Assembly: GCA_945890745.1 (NCBI GenBank)
Contig: CAMDCW010000005.1
Span: 1 to 38,035, forward strand
DNA length: 38,035 nucleotides
Reading direction: 5' to 3'
Origin: Phycisphaera mikurensis NBRC 102666
GTDB lineage: Bacteria; Planctomycetota; Phycisphaerae; Phycisphaerales; SM1A02
In this document: in pieces, positions 18,417 to 28,144 of the stretch
Position numbering within the stretch: position 1 is the first letter of the stretch
Layout of the letters: the number at the start of each line of letters is the position of its first letter
The notes under the pieces: model-generated
The model's input: only the letters and a program-made list of their open reading frames with translations
Told to the model about the DNA's origin: nothing
Databases searched by the model: none
Position numbers and translations under genes: made by a program

Positions 18417-20174
18417 ATGCAGATCATCAAGGGTATTGCCGTCAGCCCCGGCATCATCGTCGGACGCGCCTTCTTGGTGGGAACAGCCGAACAGGTCGTC
18501 CCACACCGCATCATCGATCCATCAGAAGTCACCGCGCAACACGCGCGGTTGCATGCTGCGCTCGCCGCGGCCAGCGCTGAAATTGATGAACTGCGCGAAC
18601 GCACCCGTCGCGAACTCGGCCCCGAGCCAGCCAAGATCTTTGAATTCCATGCCGGACTCCTCCGCGACCGCGTGTTGGTCTCTGCTGTCGAGCGCCGCAT
18701 CGCCAACGATTTCGTGACTGCCGAACAGGCGGTCGCTGATCAGTTCCGCGTCTTGGTCGATCAATTCAACCGCATGGGCAATGAGGTCTTCGAGCAGAAG
18801 GCCAACGACATTCTGGATCTTGAGCGCCGCGTGCTCGGCCGACTCATGGGCGAAGAGAAGAGCCGACTGGCGCAACTTGATGCCCCTGCCATTGTGATCG
18901 CCCATGAACTCACGCCAAGCCAGGCTGCTGGCATGGACCGTAGCAAAGTCATCGCCATTGCTACTGACCTCGGTGGTCGCACTGGACATACCTCGATCGT
19001 GGCGCGCGCGCTCGGCTTGCCAGCGGTGGTTGGTTGCCAGCGGCTTTCAGTGGAAGTGGAAGACGGCGATCAGCTGATTGTTGACGGCAACGATGGCGTC
19101 ATCATCCTGCGCCCCGACTCGCGCACGCTTGAGGAGTACCGCCGCAAGCAAGAGCGCTCGCAACGCTCCCGCGCAGCGATGCGCGAACTCTCCGGGCACG
19201 AGGCCGTCACCAAGTGCGGCGCGCGTATCGAACTGATGGGGAACATTGAGTTCCCAGAAGAAGTGGAGGCGGTCCTCGCCAACGGCGGCGATGGCGTTGG
19301 TCTCTACCGAACCGAATTCCTCTGGCTCACCCGCAAGGAGCCGCCCACCGAGCAAGATCACATGGACGCGTACCTGCGCGCCATCAACCTGCTCAAGGGC
19401 AAGCCGCTCACCATTCGCACCTGCGACCTCGGCGCGGACAAATACACACAGGCGCAAATGGAAGAGCCGGAGCGAAATCCCTTCTTGGGCCTGCGCTCCA
19501 TCCGGCACTCACTGGCGAACCCCGCTGAGTTCAAACTGCAGTTGCGCGCCATCTTGCGAGCCAGCGCCCACGGCCCGGTCAAGATGATGTTCCCCCTGGT
19601 CTCCAACCTCATGGAGCTCCGCCAAGGCAAGCTCATGCTGGCCGACATCAGCGAGGAACTGGAGGACGAAGGCATCGCCTTTGACCGGCAGATGCCCGTT
19701 GGAGTCATGATTGAGGTGCCCTCCGCGGCCCTCATGGCCCGGGTCTTTGCTGCCGAAAGCAACTTCTTTTCCATCGGTACCAATGACCTGGTCCAGTACA
19801 CCCTGGCGGTCGACCGCGGCAACGAGCGGGTGGCACATCTCTACCAATCAGCCCATCCGGCGGTCGTTTATCTGGCCAAATCGATCGTCCGCGCCGCCCG
19901 TAGCGCCCAGATCGACTGCAGCCTGTGCGGCGAAATGGCCGGCGAACCGCTCTTTTCCATGTTGCTGTTAGGCATGGGTTTGCGTACACTCTCCATGGTT
20001 CCTGACCAGATCCCCGTCATCAAACGGGTGATCAGATCAGTAACGATTGAACAATGCGAACGCCTGGCCCGACGGGTCGGTTCGTTCGACTCGGAGCGTC
20101 AGGTTGAAACAGCCTTGCGCGACGAACTCAGGAAACTTGATCCCGATGTATTTGGACACTGGGTGTCCGAATAA
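18417..20174 (+). CDS. ptsI: Phosphoenolpyruvate-protein phosphotransferase (PTS enzyme I)
   Basis: MQIIKGIAVSPGIIVGRAFL; TDLGGRTGHTSIVARALGLPAVVG (phosphohistidine domain); GLYRTEFLWL; FFSIGTNDLVQYTLAVDRGN; CSLCGEMAG. Confidence 0.93.
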   Translation: MQIIKGIAVSPGIIVGRAFLVGTAEQVVPHRIIDPSEVTAQHARLHAALAAASAEIDELRERTRRELGPEPAKIFEFHAGLLRDRVLVSAVERRIANDFVTAEQAVADQFRVLVDQFNRMGNEVFEQKANDILDLERRVLGRLMGEEKSRLAQLDAPAIVIAHELTPSQAAGMDRSKVIAIATDLGGRTGHTSIVARALGLPAVVGCQRLSVEVEDGDQLIVDGNDGVIILRPDSRTLEEYRRKQERSQRSRAAMRELSGHEAVTKCGARIELMGNIEFPEEVEAVLANGGDGVGLYRTEFLWLTRKEPPTEQDHMDAYLRAINLLKGKPLTIRTCDLGADKYTQAQMEEPERNPFLGLRSIRHSLANPAEFKLQLRAILRASAHGPVKMMFPLVSNLMELRQGKLMLADISEELEDEGIAFDRQMPVGVMIEVPSAALMARVFAAESNFFSIGTNDLVQYTLAVDRGNERVAHLYQSAHPAVVYLAKSIVRAARSAQIDCSLCGEMAGEPLFSMLLLGMGLRTLSMVPDQIPVIKRVIRSVTIEQCERLARRVGSFDSERQVETALRDELRKLDPDVFGHWVSE

Positions 20175-20431
20175 ACACGGATCGCGGCTCCAAGGCGCGT
20201 GCCTCGAGCCAAGTAAGGACAACGGGTTGAACCGTCGCTCGAAACGACAGGTCTGCCCCACGGTGCGAAGCGGGACGATGCCCTTCCGGCGTTGACCCCC
20301 GACCCTCGGCGTGGCGGACCCCAAGAGCGCTCCATAGCGGAGCGCGCGAGACGACGGCACCCAGGCGGAACACACGGTGCGATTAACGAGCTTGTGTCAC
20401 ACGAATCCGACGGACCGACCGTCGCCCGAAT

Positions 20432-20470
20432 TGGATCGATCATCGATGAACATCGATGGTCATGGATCCA
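20432..20470 (+). promoter_or_regulatory. Strong hairpin in the leader of the RNase E/G gene
   Basis: TGGATC-GATCATCGATG-AA-CATCGATGGTC-atg-GATCCA: 17 potential pairs (one U-G) with one 3-nt bulge, about 97 nt before the GTG start. Confidence 0.55.
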
Positions 20471-20566
20471 CCGGGCGCGCTTGTTCATTCGTCGAGTGCT
20501 GACTGACACGGACTTGCACCTGAAGGTTCCGCCACGAACCGCCGCTTGACGCGGCAAGGATTGAAC

Positions 20567-23500
20567 GTGGCAGACGCCGATACCAAGCATGACGGACTCG
20601 AACCGCACGACGGGGATTCCAACGGAGCCAACTCCGAGGGACATCACGCCGCGCACGAGCATGAACACGACACCGAAGAGGAAAGCGCGTCGATCGACTC
20701 GGCCGCCTTCGCATCACTCGAGGCGCTCGAGAGCGGCGAGGATGCCCCCATCCTCCCGGTCCGGGCCATCGATGACGAGGAATCCAATGGCGCCGAAGCG
20801 TCAGCCGATGACTCAGATAACTCAGACGATGAGAGTGAAGACGAGTCCGATGATGAGTCTGAAGACGAGTCCGATGACGATTCTGATGACGACTCCGAAG
20901 ACTCGGAAACCTCCGCTTCCGACGAGGATGGTGACGCATCCGCCGATACCGGCGAAGATGGCACCAAGCGCCGCCGCCGTCGCGGTGGGCGCGGTCGCAA
21001 GAAGGAAACTCAGCAGACTGCGCCAGCCGGTTCCAAGCGCCGCCAGCTGATCGTGGTGAACGACGTCCCGGGTGAAGAGTGCCGCATCGCCGTCCTTGAA
21101 GATGGACGCCTCGAGCAGATCTTTGCCGAGCGCGAGAACACCGCCACCCACGTCGGCAACATCTATAAGGGCCGCGTTATGAACGTGGAGCCCGCCATCC
21201 AGGCGGCGTTCATCGACTTCGGCGAAGGCCAGAACGGCTTCCTGCACATCAGCGATCTGCACCCGCAGTACTTCCCCGGCGAAGAGCGCACCGAGCGCGT
21301 CGGCAAGAAGATTGCGCGCCGCGATCGTCCACCGATTCAGGAAGCGCTCAAGCGCGGACAGGAAGTCATCGTGCAGGTCCTCAAGGAGGGCATCGGCACC
21401 AAGGGCCCAACCCTGACGAGTTACGTATCGATTCCCGGCCGACTGTTGGTGATGATGCCGCAGATGGACAAGGTTGGCGTCAGCCGCAAGGTGGAAGACG
21501 AAGATCAGCGTCGCGAAATGCGCCGCATCTTGGACAGCCTTGAACTGCCAACGGGCTTCGGATTCATTCTGCGCACTGCCGGTTTCGATCGCACCAAGAC
21601 TGAACTGCAGCGCGACGCTATTTACCTGCAGCGTCTGTGGCAGGCCATGGAGCGACGCATGAGCTCCACCGGCGCGCCCTGCGCTCTGTACACGGAAAGC
21701 GATCTGCTGGTTCGCACCATCCGCGACATCGCCGACGACAGCGTTGACGCCATCGTGGTGGACAGCGAAAGCGCCTTCACGCGTGCCAAGACCTTCTTGC
21801 AAGTGGTGGCGCCGATCAACGCGCCGCGGCTTCTGTACTACGACCGCATTGCGCCAGTCTTCGAAGCGTTCGGCGTGGAACGGCAAATTGAGCAGATTCA
21901 CGCGCGCGAAGTGCCGCTGCCTTCGGGCGGAGCACTGGTCATTGACCAGACCGAAGCGATGGTGGCGATCGATGTGAACAGTGGCAAGAGCCGCAGTGCA
22001 CGCGATAGTGAAACCAACGCGTTCAACACGAACCGTGAAGCCGTTGATGAAATCGCCCGTCAGTTGCGCCTGCGCGACCTGGGCGGAATCATCGTCAACG
22101 ACTTGATCGACATGCGCATGTCCAAGCACCGGCGCGAGATTGAAGCGCGCCTGGAAAGCAATCTGCGCCGCGATCGTGCCAAGACCACCACGCTGGAGAT
22201 CTCTGACTTCGGCATGATTGAGATGACCCGCCAGCGCATGCGCCCGGGTCTTCACAAGGCGCACTTCATGGACTGCCCGCACTGTCACGGGGCCGGCGAA
22301 GTCCGCGTACCCGACGCAGTGGCTGCAGACATTCTGCGCCGCATCGCCCTGTTCTTCTGCCACGACCGCATTGCGCGCGTCGAGGTGGTGTGCAGCGCGC
22401 GCGTTGCTGGCGTGTTCCTGAGTACGCGCCGCAATGCGCTTCATGAACTTGAAGAGCGCTCCGACAAGCGTGTTGATATTCGCATCAGCGAAGCCTTCGC
22501 CATGGATCGCGTTGAGGTGTATGCCTACGACGACCGCGGCGCGGATATTGAGCTTGATCGTCTGCCGCGCGTTCCGGTTCCACGTCTGGCAGATCTGCCG
22601 GACAGCGTGGTCATTTCTGATGACGACGATGGTGATGATGACGTGGTGGATGGAGGCGGACACCGCCGCCGTCGCCGTCGTCGTAAGCCTGCGCCAGCTG
22701 ACGCAACGGCTATGGCACTCGCTGGTGGATTTGACGATCTGCCAACCCCAACTGCCAACGAACCGAGCGTTTCTGAACTGATTCGTCGCTCGGACGCTGA
22801 GCGCGAAACGCGCCGTCGCGAAGATGACGTGCGTAAGCGTGAAGAAGATGCGCGCCGCCGCGAAGAAGACGCGCGCAAGCGTGAAGAAGACGCCCGACTG
22901 CGGCAAGAAGCCGCTCGTGAACGTCAAGAAGCTGCACGCGAACGCCAAGAAGCTGCAGCAGCGCGAGCCGTTGAACGCGCCGCTGCTCGCGAAGCACGCG
23001 ATGCTGAACGAGCAACGCGCGTGGAAGCTGGACTTGATGTTGCTGACTTGGACGAAGCCGACGCTGCAGATGCCGCCGAAGAAGCTGCACTTGCACTTGA
23101 GCGCGAGCAATCCGGTGGTAATCGCGGACAAGGTAATCGCGGCGAAGGCGATGGCGAGGCCGGTCGCGGCCGGCGTCGACGTCGGCGTCGTGGTCGCGGA
23201 CGCGGTGGCGATCGTGATGACGAAGCACCAGCCAACGGAAACGGTGGCGGCAATCGTCAAGGCGGACGCAATGCTCCGCGCAACGATGCAGCTGGTGCGC
23301 CAGCCGGCGCGCGCGCTGAAGGTGATGCAGGCGGCGAAGGCTCCGAAGGCGGCGAAGCTGCTGAAGGAGCGCCACGTGGTGATGGCGGCGAAGGCAATGA
23401 AGGCGGAGAGGACGGTCCGCGCAAGCGTCGTCGTCGACGTCGTCGCGGCGGTCGTGGACGCGGTGGCGATCGGGGCGAAGGCGCAGAGGGCGCGGAGGGC

Positions 23501-23908
23501 GCAGAGGGCGCACCTTCGGGCGACGGCAGTCCAGCCGCAGCAGGTGATGCGCCGGAATCTCGCCCTCGAAGCCAACCATTGGGAGTACCTCCGGGATCAG
23601 GCGGCGGACGTGCCCCGCGTGAACCACGTACTCCACGCGAACCACGTGAGCCACGCGGCGACCGTGGCCCGCGTGAACCACGCGAACCGCGCGGCGACCG
23701 TGGCCCGCGTGAACCGCGCGAACCGCGTGGCGACCGCGCCCCGCGCAATGACGCACCAGCAGCTCCGGCACAACCGCCGGCTGCACCTGCAGCAAACCCC
23801 GCCACGGATACGCCACTCGGCGCCGCCAAGAAGACCATTCGAAGCGTCACCGGTTGGATGCGACGACTGAAGACCACTCCTGGTAGTGGCAGTCGCGACG
23901 ATCGCTAA
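20567..23908 (+). CDS. Ribonuclease E/G family protein with acidic N-terminal extension and Arg/Gly/Pro-rich C-terminal tail
   Basis: S1 domain (GNIYKGRVMNVEPAIQAAFIDFGEGQNGFLHISDL), AMVAIDVNSGKSR, GGIIVNDLIDMR, MDCPHCHGAGEV. GTG start at 20567 preceded by AAGGA; ORF-track TTG start at 20546 considered less likely. Confidence 0.93.
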   Translation: MADADTKHDGLEPHDGDSNGANSEGHHAAHEHEHDTEEESASIDSAAFASLEALESGEDAPILPVRAIDDEESNGAEASADDSDNSDDESEDESDDESEDESDDDSDDDSEDSETSASDEDGDASADTGEDGTKRRRRRGGRGRKKETQQTAPAGSKRRQLIVVNDVPGEECRIAVLEDGRLEQIFAERENTATHVGNIYKGRVMNVEPAIQAAFIDFGEGQNGFLHISDLHPQYFPGEERTERVGKKIARRDRPPIQEALKRGQEVIVQVLKEGIGTKGPTLTSYVSIPGRLLVMMPQMDKVGVSRKVEDEDQRREMRRILDSLELPTGFGFILRTAGFDRTKTELQRDAIYLQRLWQAMERRMSSTGAPCALYTESDLLVRTIRDIADDSVDAIVVDSESAFTRAKTFLQVVAPINAPRLLYYDRIAPVFEAFGVERQIEQIHAREVPLPSGGALVIDQTEAMVAIDVNSGKSRSARDSETNAFNTNREAVDEIARQLRLRDLGGIIVNDLIDMRMSKHRREIEARLESNLRRDRAKTTTLEISDFGMIEMTRQRMRPGLHKAHFMDCPHCHGAGEVRVPDAVAADILRRIALFFCHDRIARVEVVCSARVAGVFLSTRRNALHELEERSDKRVDIRISEAFAMDRVEVYAYDDRGADIELDRLPRVPVPRLADLPDSVVISDDDDGDDDVVDGGGHRRRRRRRKPAPADATAMALAGGFDDLPTPTANEPSVSELIRRSDAERETRRREDDVRKREEDARRREEDARKREEDARLRQEAARERQEAARERQEAAAARAVERAAAREARDAERATRVEAGLDVADLDEADAADAAEEAALALEREQSGGNRGQGNRGEGDGEAGRGRRRRRRRGRGRGGDRDDEAPANGNGGGNRQGGRNAPRNDAAGAPAGARAEGDAGGEGSEGGEAAEGAPRGDGGEGNEGGEDGPRKRRRRRRRGGRGRGGDRGEGAEGAEGAEGAPSGDGSPAAAGDAPESRPRSQPLGVPPGSGGGRAPREPRTPREPREPRGDRGPREPREPRGDRGPREPREPRGDRAPRNDAPAAPAQPPAAPAANPATDTPLGAAKKTIRSVTGWMRRLKTTPGSGSRDDR

Positions 23909-23949
23909 GGACACTCGGGCGCTCATAGGCCCCTTCACTCAGGAATCGC

Positions 23950-25146
23950 ATGACTGAAACGCGGCGCCTCATCATCCTCGGATCCACTGGATCGATTGGC
24001 ACCGCCACGCTTGAGGTGGTGGCGCATCTTGCACAGCAGGATGATGGGCCGCGCTACACCGTTGTGGGACTTGCCGCGGGTAGTAACGCAGCACTTCTCG
24101 CTCAGCAGGCAGAGCAGTTCGGTGTTCATGATGTTGCGTTGGCAGACGCCCGTTCCACCAGTGCGCTTCCTGCATCACTTCGCATCATCACCGGACCAGA
24201 CGCGGCCCTGGAATTGATTGAACGCGTTGCGCAACCCGGTGACATGGTGATGGCTTCCATGGTTGGCGTGGCCGGGCTGGCGCCGGTACTGGCAGCCATC
24301 GAACGCGGGTGTGATATTGCGCTTGCCAACAAGGAAACGCTGGTTGCCGCGGGATCGGTGGTTCAAGAGGCGGTCGCTCGCAAGGGCGTGAAACTGCTGC
24401 CGGTCGACAGCGAGCACAGCGCGGTATTCCAATGCCTGCGCGCCGGCACCCTGCGCGAAGTGGACCGACTGGTACTCACCGCAAGCGGCGGCCCATTCCG
24501 CACTTGGAGCCCAGAACGCACTGCCAACGCCACCCTCGCTGAAGCATTACGTCACCCCACGTGGCAGATGGGGCGCAAGGTCACCATCGACAGTGCCAGC
24601 TTGATGAACAAGGGCCTGGAAGTCATCGAAGCACACTGGCTCTTTGACCTGCCCAGCGACCGCATTGATGCCATCGTGCACCCACAGAGCATTGTGCATT
24701 CATTCGTCGAGTTCCGCGACGGTAGCACCATCGCGCAACTCAGCCCGCCCAGCATGAAGCACCCCATCCAGTACGCGCTGACTTGGCCGGCGCGGCTCAC
24801 TGGCTGCTGCCCCACCATCGCGTGGGACGCCATTCGGTCATTGGAATTCGAACCCGTGGACCACGCTCGCTTCCCGGCCATCAAACTTGCCAAGCGAGTC
24901 ATCGATACCGGCGGCAGTTCAGGCGCCATCTTCAACGCTGCCAATGAGGTCGCCGTAGAGGCGTTTATCGCCGGGTCGTTGCGCTTTGGAGACATCGCCG
25001 CGGTGGTCACTGATTCGCTGGACCGACTGCCTGCGCGAGCAGTGCACACGCTGGCTGAAGTACTGACCGCCGACCGCGACGCGCGGGAGTGTGCGCACGC
25101 GTGCGTGGCCGAACGCGCCGCGCTCAGCGCCGCCGCAACGCGGTAA
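23950..25146 (+). CDS. dxr: 1-deoxy-D-xylulose 5-phosphate reductoisomerase
   Basis: RRLIILGSTGSIGTATLEVV, LANKETLVAAG, LLPVDSEHSAVFQCL, TASGGPFR, HPTWQMGRKVTIDSASLMNKGLEVIEAHWLF, VHPQSIVHSFVEFRDGS. Confidence 0.97.
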   Translation: MTETRRLIILGSTGSIGTATLEVVAHLAQQDDGPRYTVVGLAAGSNAALLAQQAEQFGVHDVALADARSTSALPASLRIITGPDAALELIERVAQPGDMVMASMVGVAGLAPVLAAIERGCDIALANKETLVAAGSVVQEAVARKGVKLLPVDSEHSAVFQCLRAGTLREVDRLVLTASGGPFRTWSPERTANATLAEALRHPTWQMGRKVTIDSASLMNKGLEVIEAHWLFDLPSDRIDAIVHPQSIVHSFVEFRDGSTIAQLSPPSMKHPIQYALTWPARLTGCCPTIAWDAIRSLEFEPVDHARFPAIKLAKRVIDTGGSSGAIFNAANEVAVEAFIAGSLRFGDIAAVVTDSLDRLPARAVHTLAEVLTADRDARECAHACVAERAALSAAATR

Positions 25147-25189
25147 GTTCGCCTACGCTTCGTGCGGCACATCCGTGCCGCATGCAACC

Positions 25190-27394
25190 ATGGAAATTCT
25201 TACCAACGGCTGGAACGTCCTCATCATCCTTCTGGGATTTGGGGTTCTCATCTTTATCCACGAGCTCGGCCACTTCATGGCTGCGCGTTGGGCCGGCGTC
25301 CGCTGCGAGAGCTTTGCCGTGGGCATGGGTCCGGTGCTTGGAGCATGGCGCTCCGGCATCGGTTGGCGAGCGGGGTCCACCGATCCTGCCACCATCGCCC
25401 GCTTTGGGAAACCTGCCATTGAGATGACTGACGAAGAGCTTGCCCGTAACGGGATCGGCGAGACAGAATGGTCACTGCGCGCGCTGCCGCTCGGCGGATA
25501 CGTGCGCATGCTTGGCCAGGATGACCTTGACCCCGCTCAGGTGTCTGAAGAACGCCGCAGTTTCCAACGCGCGCCAGTGTGGAAGCGCATGATCGTGGTC
25601 ACCGCGGGCGTGACATGCAACCTGATCTTGGCGATCGCGCTCTTTGTGCTCACCTTCATGGTGGGCGTTCGCTTTGAAGCACCGGTGGTTGGTGCCGTCG
25701 CTCCGGGTTCCCCCGCGGCAGCGGCCGAACCAGCGGAGGGCGGGCCGGCCGGACTCAAGGCTGGCGACGCCATCACTGCCATTGACGGCGAGCCAGTACT
25801 CACGTTCGCTGACATTCAGATTGCAGGCGCTATGGCGCGGCCCGGCGAAGCGCTCACCATTGAGGTGCAGCGCGCTGATGAAACCGGGATGACTGTGCAA
25901 CGCACCTTTCGCATGATTCCTCGCAAAGATGCGGTCAGCGGATTGTTGGCCATCGGCATTGAACCCGCCATGTCTGGGCTGATCGGTGCGGTCCGTGGCG
26001 AAGAGCGAGAGATCTTTGATTCAACCATGACATCCGCTGGTCTTGGGCCAGTGATGACTGGAACGAAAGCAGATCCACTCCGCGAGTTGACCGAGATCAT
26101 CGAACCAGCGTCCGGCACCAGCGCCGCACAGGCGCACCGCGTCACTCAGCAGTACATCCCCGTTCCAGTGGGTGAACGCGCTCCCAATTCGCCGTCCGTC
26201 ACCGTGCTGTTGGGTGAGGCCGCCGATCGCTCCGCTGGTGCACTCTTTGATACCAAGTGGACCACCGCTTCCGGCGCGGAAGTAACGCGCACCTTGCAGC
26301 CCATTCCGGAACTGCAAGTGATGATCACTCCCGCAAGTGAAATCAATGGCGCAGAGATCGATCGTGGGTTGTTGGGTCTGGTTCCGCTCATTCGCGTGGA
26401 GCGCGTGCCCGCCGGATCTCCGAACGAGGGCACCTTGCGCCCGGGCGATGTGCTGCTACGCGTTGAGAATGTCGATGGTCCACGCATGTCGCAACTGCGC
26501 ACGGCGTTGGTGAGCCATGCAAGTGGTACGGCGGATGTAGTGGTATTGCGCGGCGGCGAGCCAACGCGCGTGACCGCGAAGGTGGATCGCGCCGGCCGGT
26601 TCGGAGTGGTCATCGCACCGGCACTGGATCAGCCCGCTACCACCGGCACTATCGATCGCCTTGCCGCAGAGAACAATGGCGACCGCGCCACTGCGGTTGC
26701 GGCACTCAACTTGCTACCGCGCACCACCGTTCGAACTGTGGCAGGAACTGCTGTCATCGACTGGGTCACCATGCGTGCCGCTCTCTTGGCGGCCACCAAG
26801 GATGAGGCGGTTCAGGGCGCAGGCGCATCAGTAAAAATTGAAATCGAAGCGCCCACGCCCGCACATGAACGGAGCACCGTCGTCTTGGTCATCGCCAAGG
26901 AAGATGTTGCCGCCATTCACGCGCTCGGTTGGGAGTCACCCGTGACGGCGGCGATCTTTGATCCGCTGATGACTCGGCTCACTGCCAACGGCAATCCCAT
27001 CACTGCCGTTCGCATGGGGTTCCATCAGACCAAGACCATGGTGGTCATGACCTATCTCACGCTTGACCGCATCTTCCGCGGCAGCGTCGGCGTTGAACAA
27101 TTGCGCGGCCCGGTGGGCATCGTGCACTTGGGGTCACGTGTGGTGGACCGGGGAGCCATGTACCTGGTGTTCTTCTTGGCAATGATCAGCGTCAATCTGG
27201 CGGTGTTGAATTTCCTGCCGCTTCCCATTGTGGACGGCGGGTTGTTCCTGTACTTGATCTATGAGCACATCACCGGTCGCGCGCCATCATTGAAGTTCCA
27301 GAACGCAGCCACCATGGTGGGATTACTACTCCTGGGCAGCCTGTTTCTATTCACTTTCTATAACGACGTGATGCGGCTATTTACAGGCGGTTAA
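25190..27394 (+). CDS. rseP: Site-2 intramembrane metalloprotease RseP, with PDZ domains
   Basis: GVLIFIHELGHFMAARWAGVRCESFAVGMGP; PLGGYVRMLGQD; LNFLPLPIVDGGLFLYLIYE; PDZ-like segments (GPAGLKAGDAITAIDGEPV; NEGTLRPGDVLLRVENVDG); downstream of dxr as is common. Confidence 0.92.
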   Translation: MEILTNGWNVLIILLGFGVLIFIHELGHFMAARWAGVRCESFAVGMGPVLGAWRSGIGWRAGSTDPATIARFGKPAIEMTDEELARNGIGETEWSLRALPLGGYVRMLGQDDLDPAQVSEERRSFQRAPVWKRMIVVTAGVTCNLILAIALFVLTFMVGVRFEAPVVGAVAPGSPAAAAEPAEGGPAGLKAGDAITAIDGEPVLTFADIQIAGAMARPGEALTIEVQRADETGMTVQRTFRMIPRKDAVSGLLAIGIEPAMSGLIGAVRGEEREIFDSTMTSAGLGPVMTGTKADPLRELTEIIEPASGTSAAQAHRVTQQYIPVPVGERAPNSPSVTVLLGEAADRSAGALFDTKWTTASGAEVTRTLQPIPELQVMITPASEINGAEIDRGLLGLVPLIRVERVPAGSPNEGTLRPGDVLLRVENVDGPRMSQLRTALVSHASGTADVVVLRGGEPTRVTAKVDRAGRFGVVIAPALDQPATTGTIDRLAAENNGDRATAVAALNLLPRTTVRTVAGTAVIDWVTMRAALLAATKDEAVQGAGASVKIEIEAPTPAHERSTVVLVIAKEDVAAIHALGWESPVTAAIFDPLMTRLTANGNPITAVRMGFHQTKTMVVMTYLTLDRIFRGSVGVEQLRGPVGIVHLGSRVVDRGAMYLVFFLAMISVNLAVLNFLPLPIVDGGLFLYLIYEHITGRAPSLKFQNAATMVGLLLLGSLFLFTFYNDVMRLFTGG

Positions 27395-27415
27395 CGCCGA
27401 CCGAGGTATGCACCG

Positions 27416-28123
27416 ATGAGCACTCCAATCACCATCGTCACGGGCGCGGGAAGTGGCATCGGGCGGGCGCTTGCCATTCTGTTAGCAGAACGCGGACACG
27501 CACTGACACTGGTCGGCCGCACTGAATCGAAGCTGCATGAGACAGTGGCTGCGTGCGGCGTGTGTTCTGGCGGACAGCCCATCGTCATTACTGGTGACCT
27601 TGCCAACAGCACCACTGCACATGGTGTGATTGATCGAACCATTGCGGAACGTGGTGCGCTGGACACGCTGGTCAATTGCGCTGGCGTTGCGCCACGCGCG
27701 CCGATCGAAGCGACCGATGATGAACTGCTTGAAGAGGTGTTCTTTCACAATGCGTTTGCACCGGCGTTCCTCATTGCACGGGCATGGCCACATTTCAAGG
27801 AACGCAAAGCCGGGTGTGTTGTGAACATCAGCACCCTTGGCACCTCGGATCCGTTTTCCGGTTTCTTTGCGTACGCCGCCAGCAAGAGCGCGCTGGATAG
27901 TTACACACGCAGCATGCATGTTGAGGGTGCCGCACTTGGCATCCGAGCGTTCTGCATCAACATGGGATCCATCGATACCCCGATGTTGCGCCGCAACTTC
28001 CCGGAGACGGTGCTGCCAACTGCCATGACGCTGGCGCCAGCGACCGCGGCGCAGGTGATTGTTGATTGCATTGAAGGACGGCGCGATGCTGATCGCGGCC
28101 AGTGCATCATCGTCAAGAAGTAG
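27416..28123 (+). CDS. Short-chain dehydrogenase/reductase (SDR) family oxidoreductase
   Basis: ITIVTGAGSGIGRALAILLAERG (TGxxxGIG), LVNCAGVAPRAPIE, YAASKSALDSYTRS (YxxxK). Confidence 0.92.
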   Translation: MSTPITIVTGAGSGIGRALAILLAERGHALTLVGRTESKLHETVAACGVCSGGQPIVITGDLANSTTAHGVIDRTIAERGALDTLVNCAGVAPRAPIEATDDELLEEVFFHNAFAPAFLIARAWPHFKERKAGCVVNISTLGTSDPFSGFFAYAASKSALDSYTRSMHVEGAALGIRAFCINMGSIDTPMLRRNFPETVLPTAMTLAPATAAQVIVDCIEGRRDADRGQCIIVKK

Positions 28124-28144
28124 GCGGTATCGGCTCTCCGCCGT

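Noticed and set aside
20822-23575. 917-aa antisense ORF opposite the RNase E/G gene, and overlapping ORFs at 22710..23816 and 22824..23870
   Set aside because: Low-complexity translations mirroring repetitive GC-rich codons of the real gene; no recognisable domain. The sense frame has clear RNase E/G motifs.
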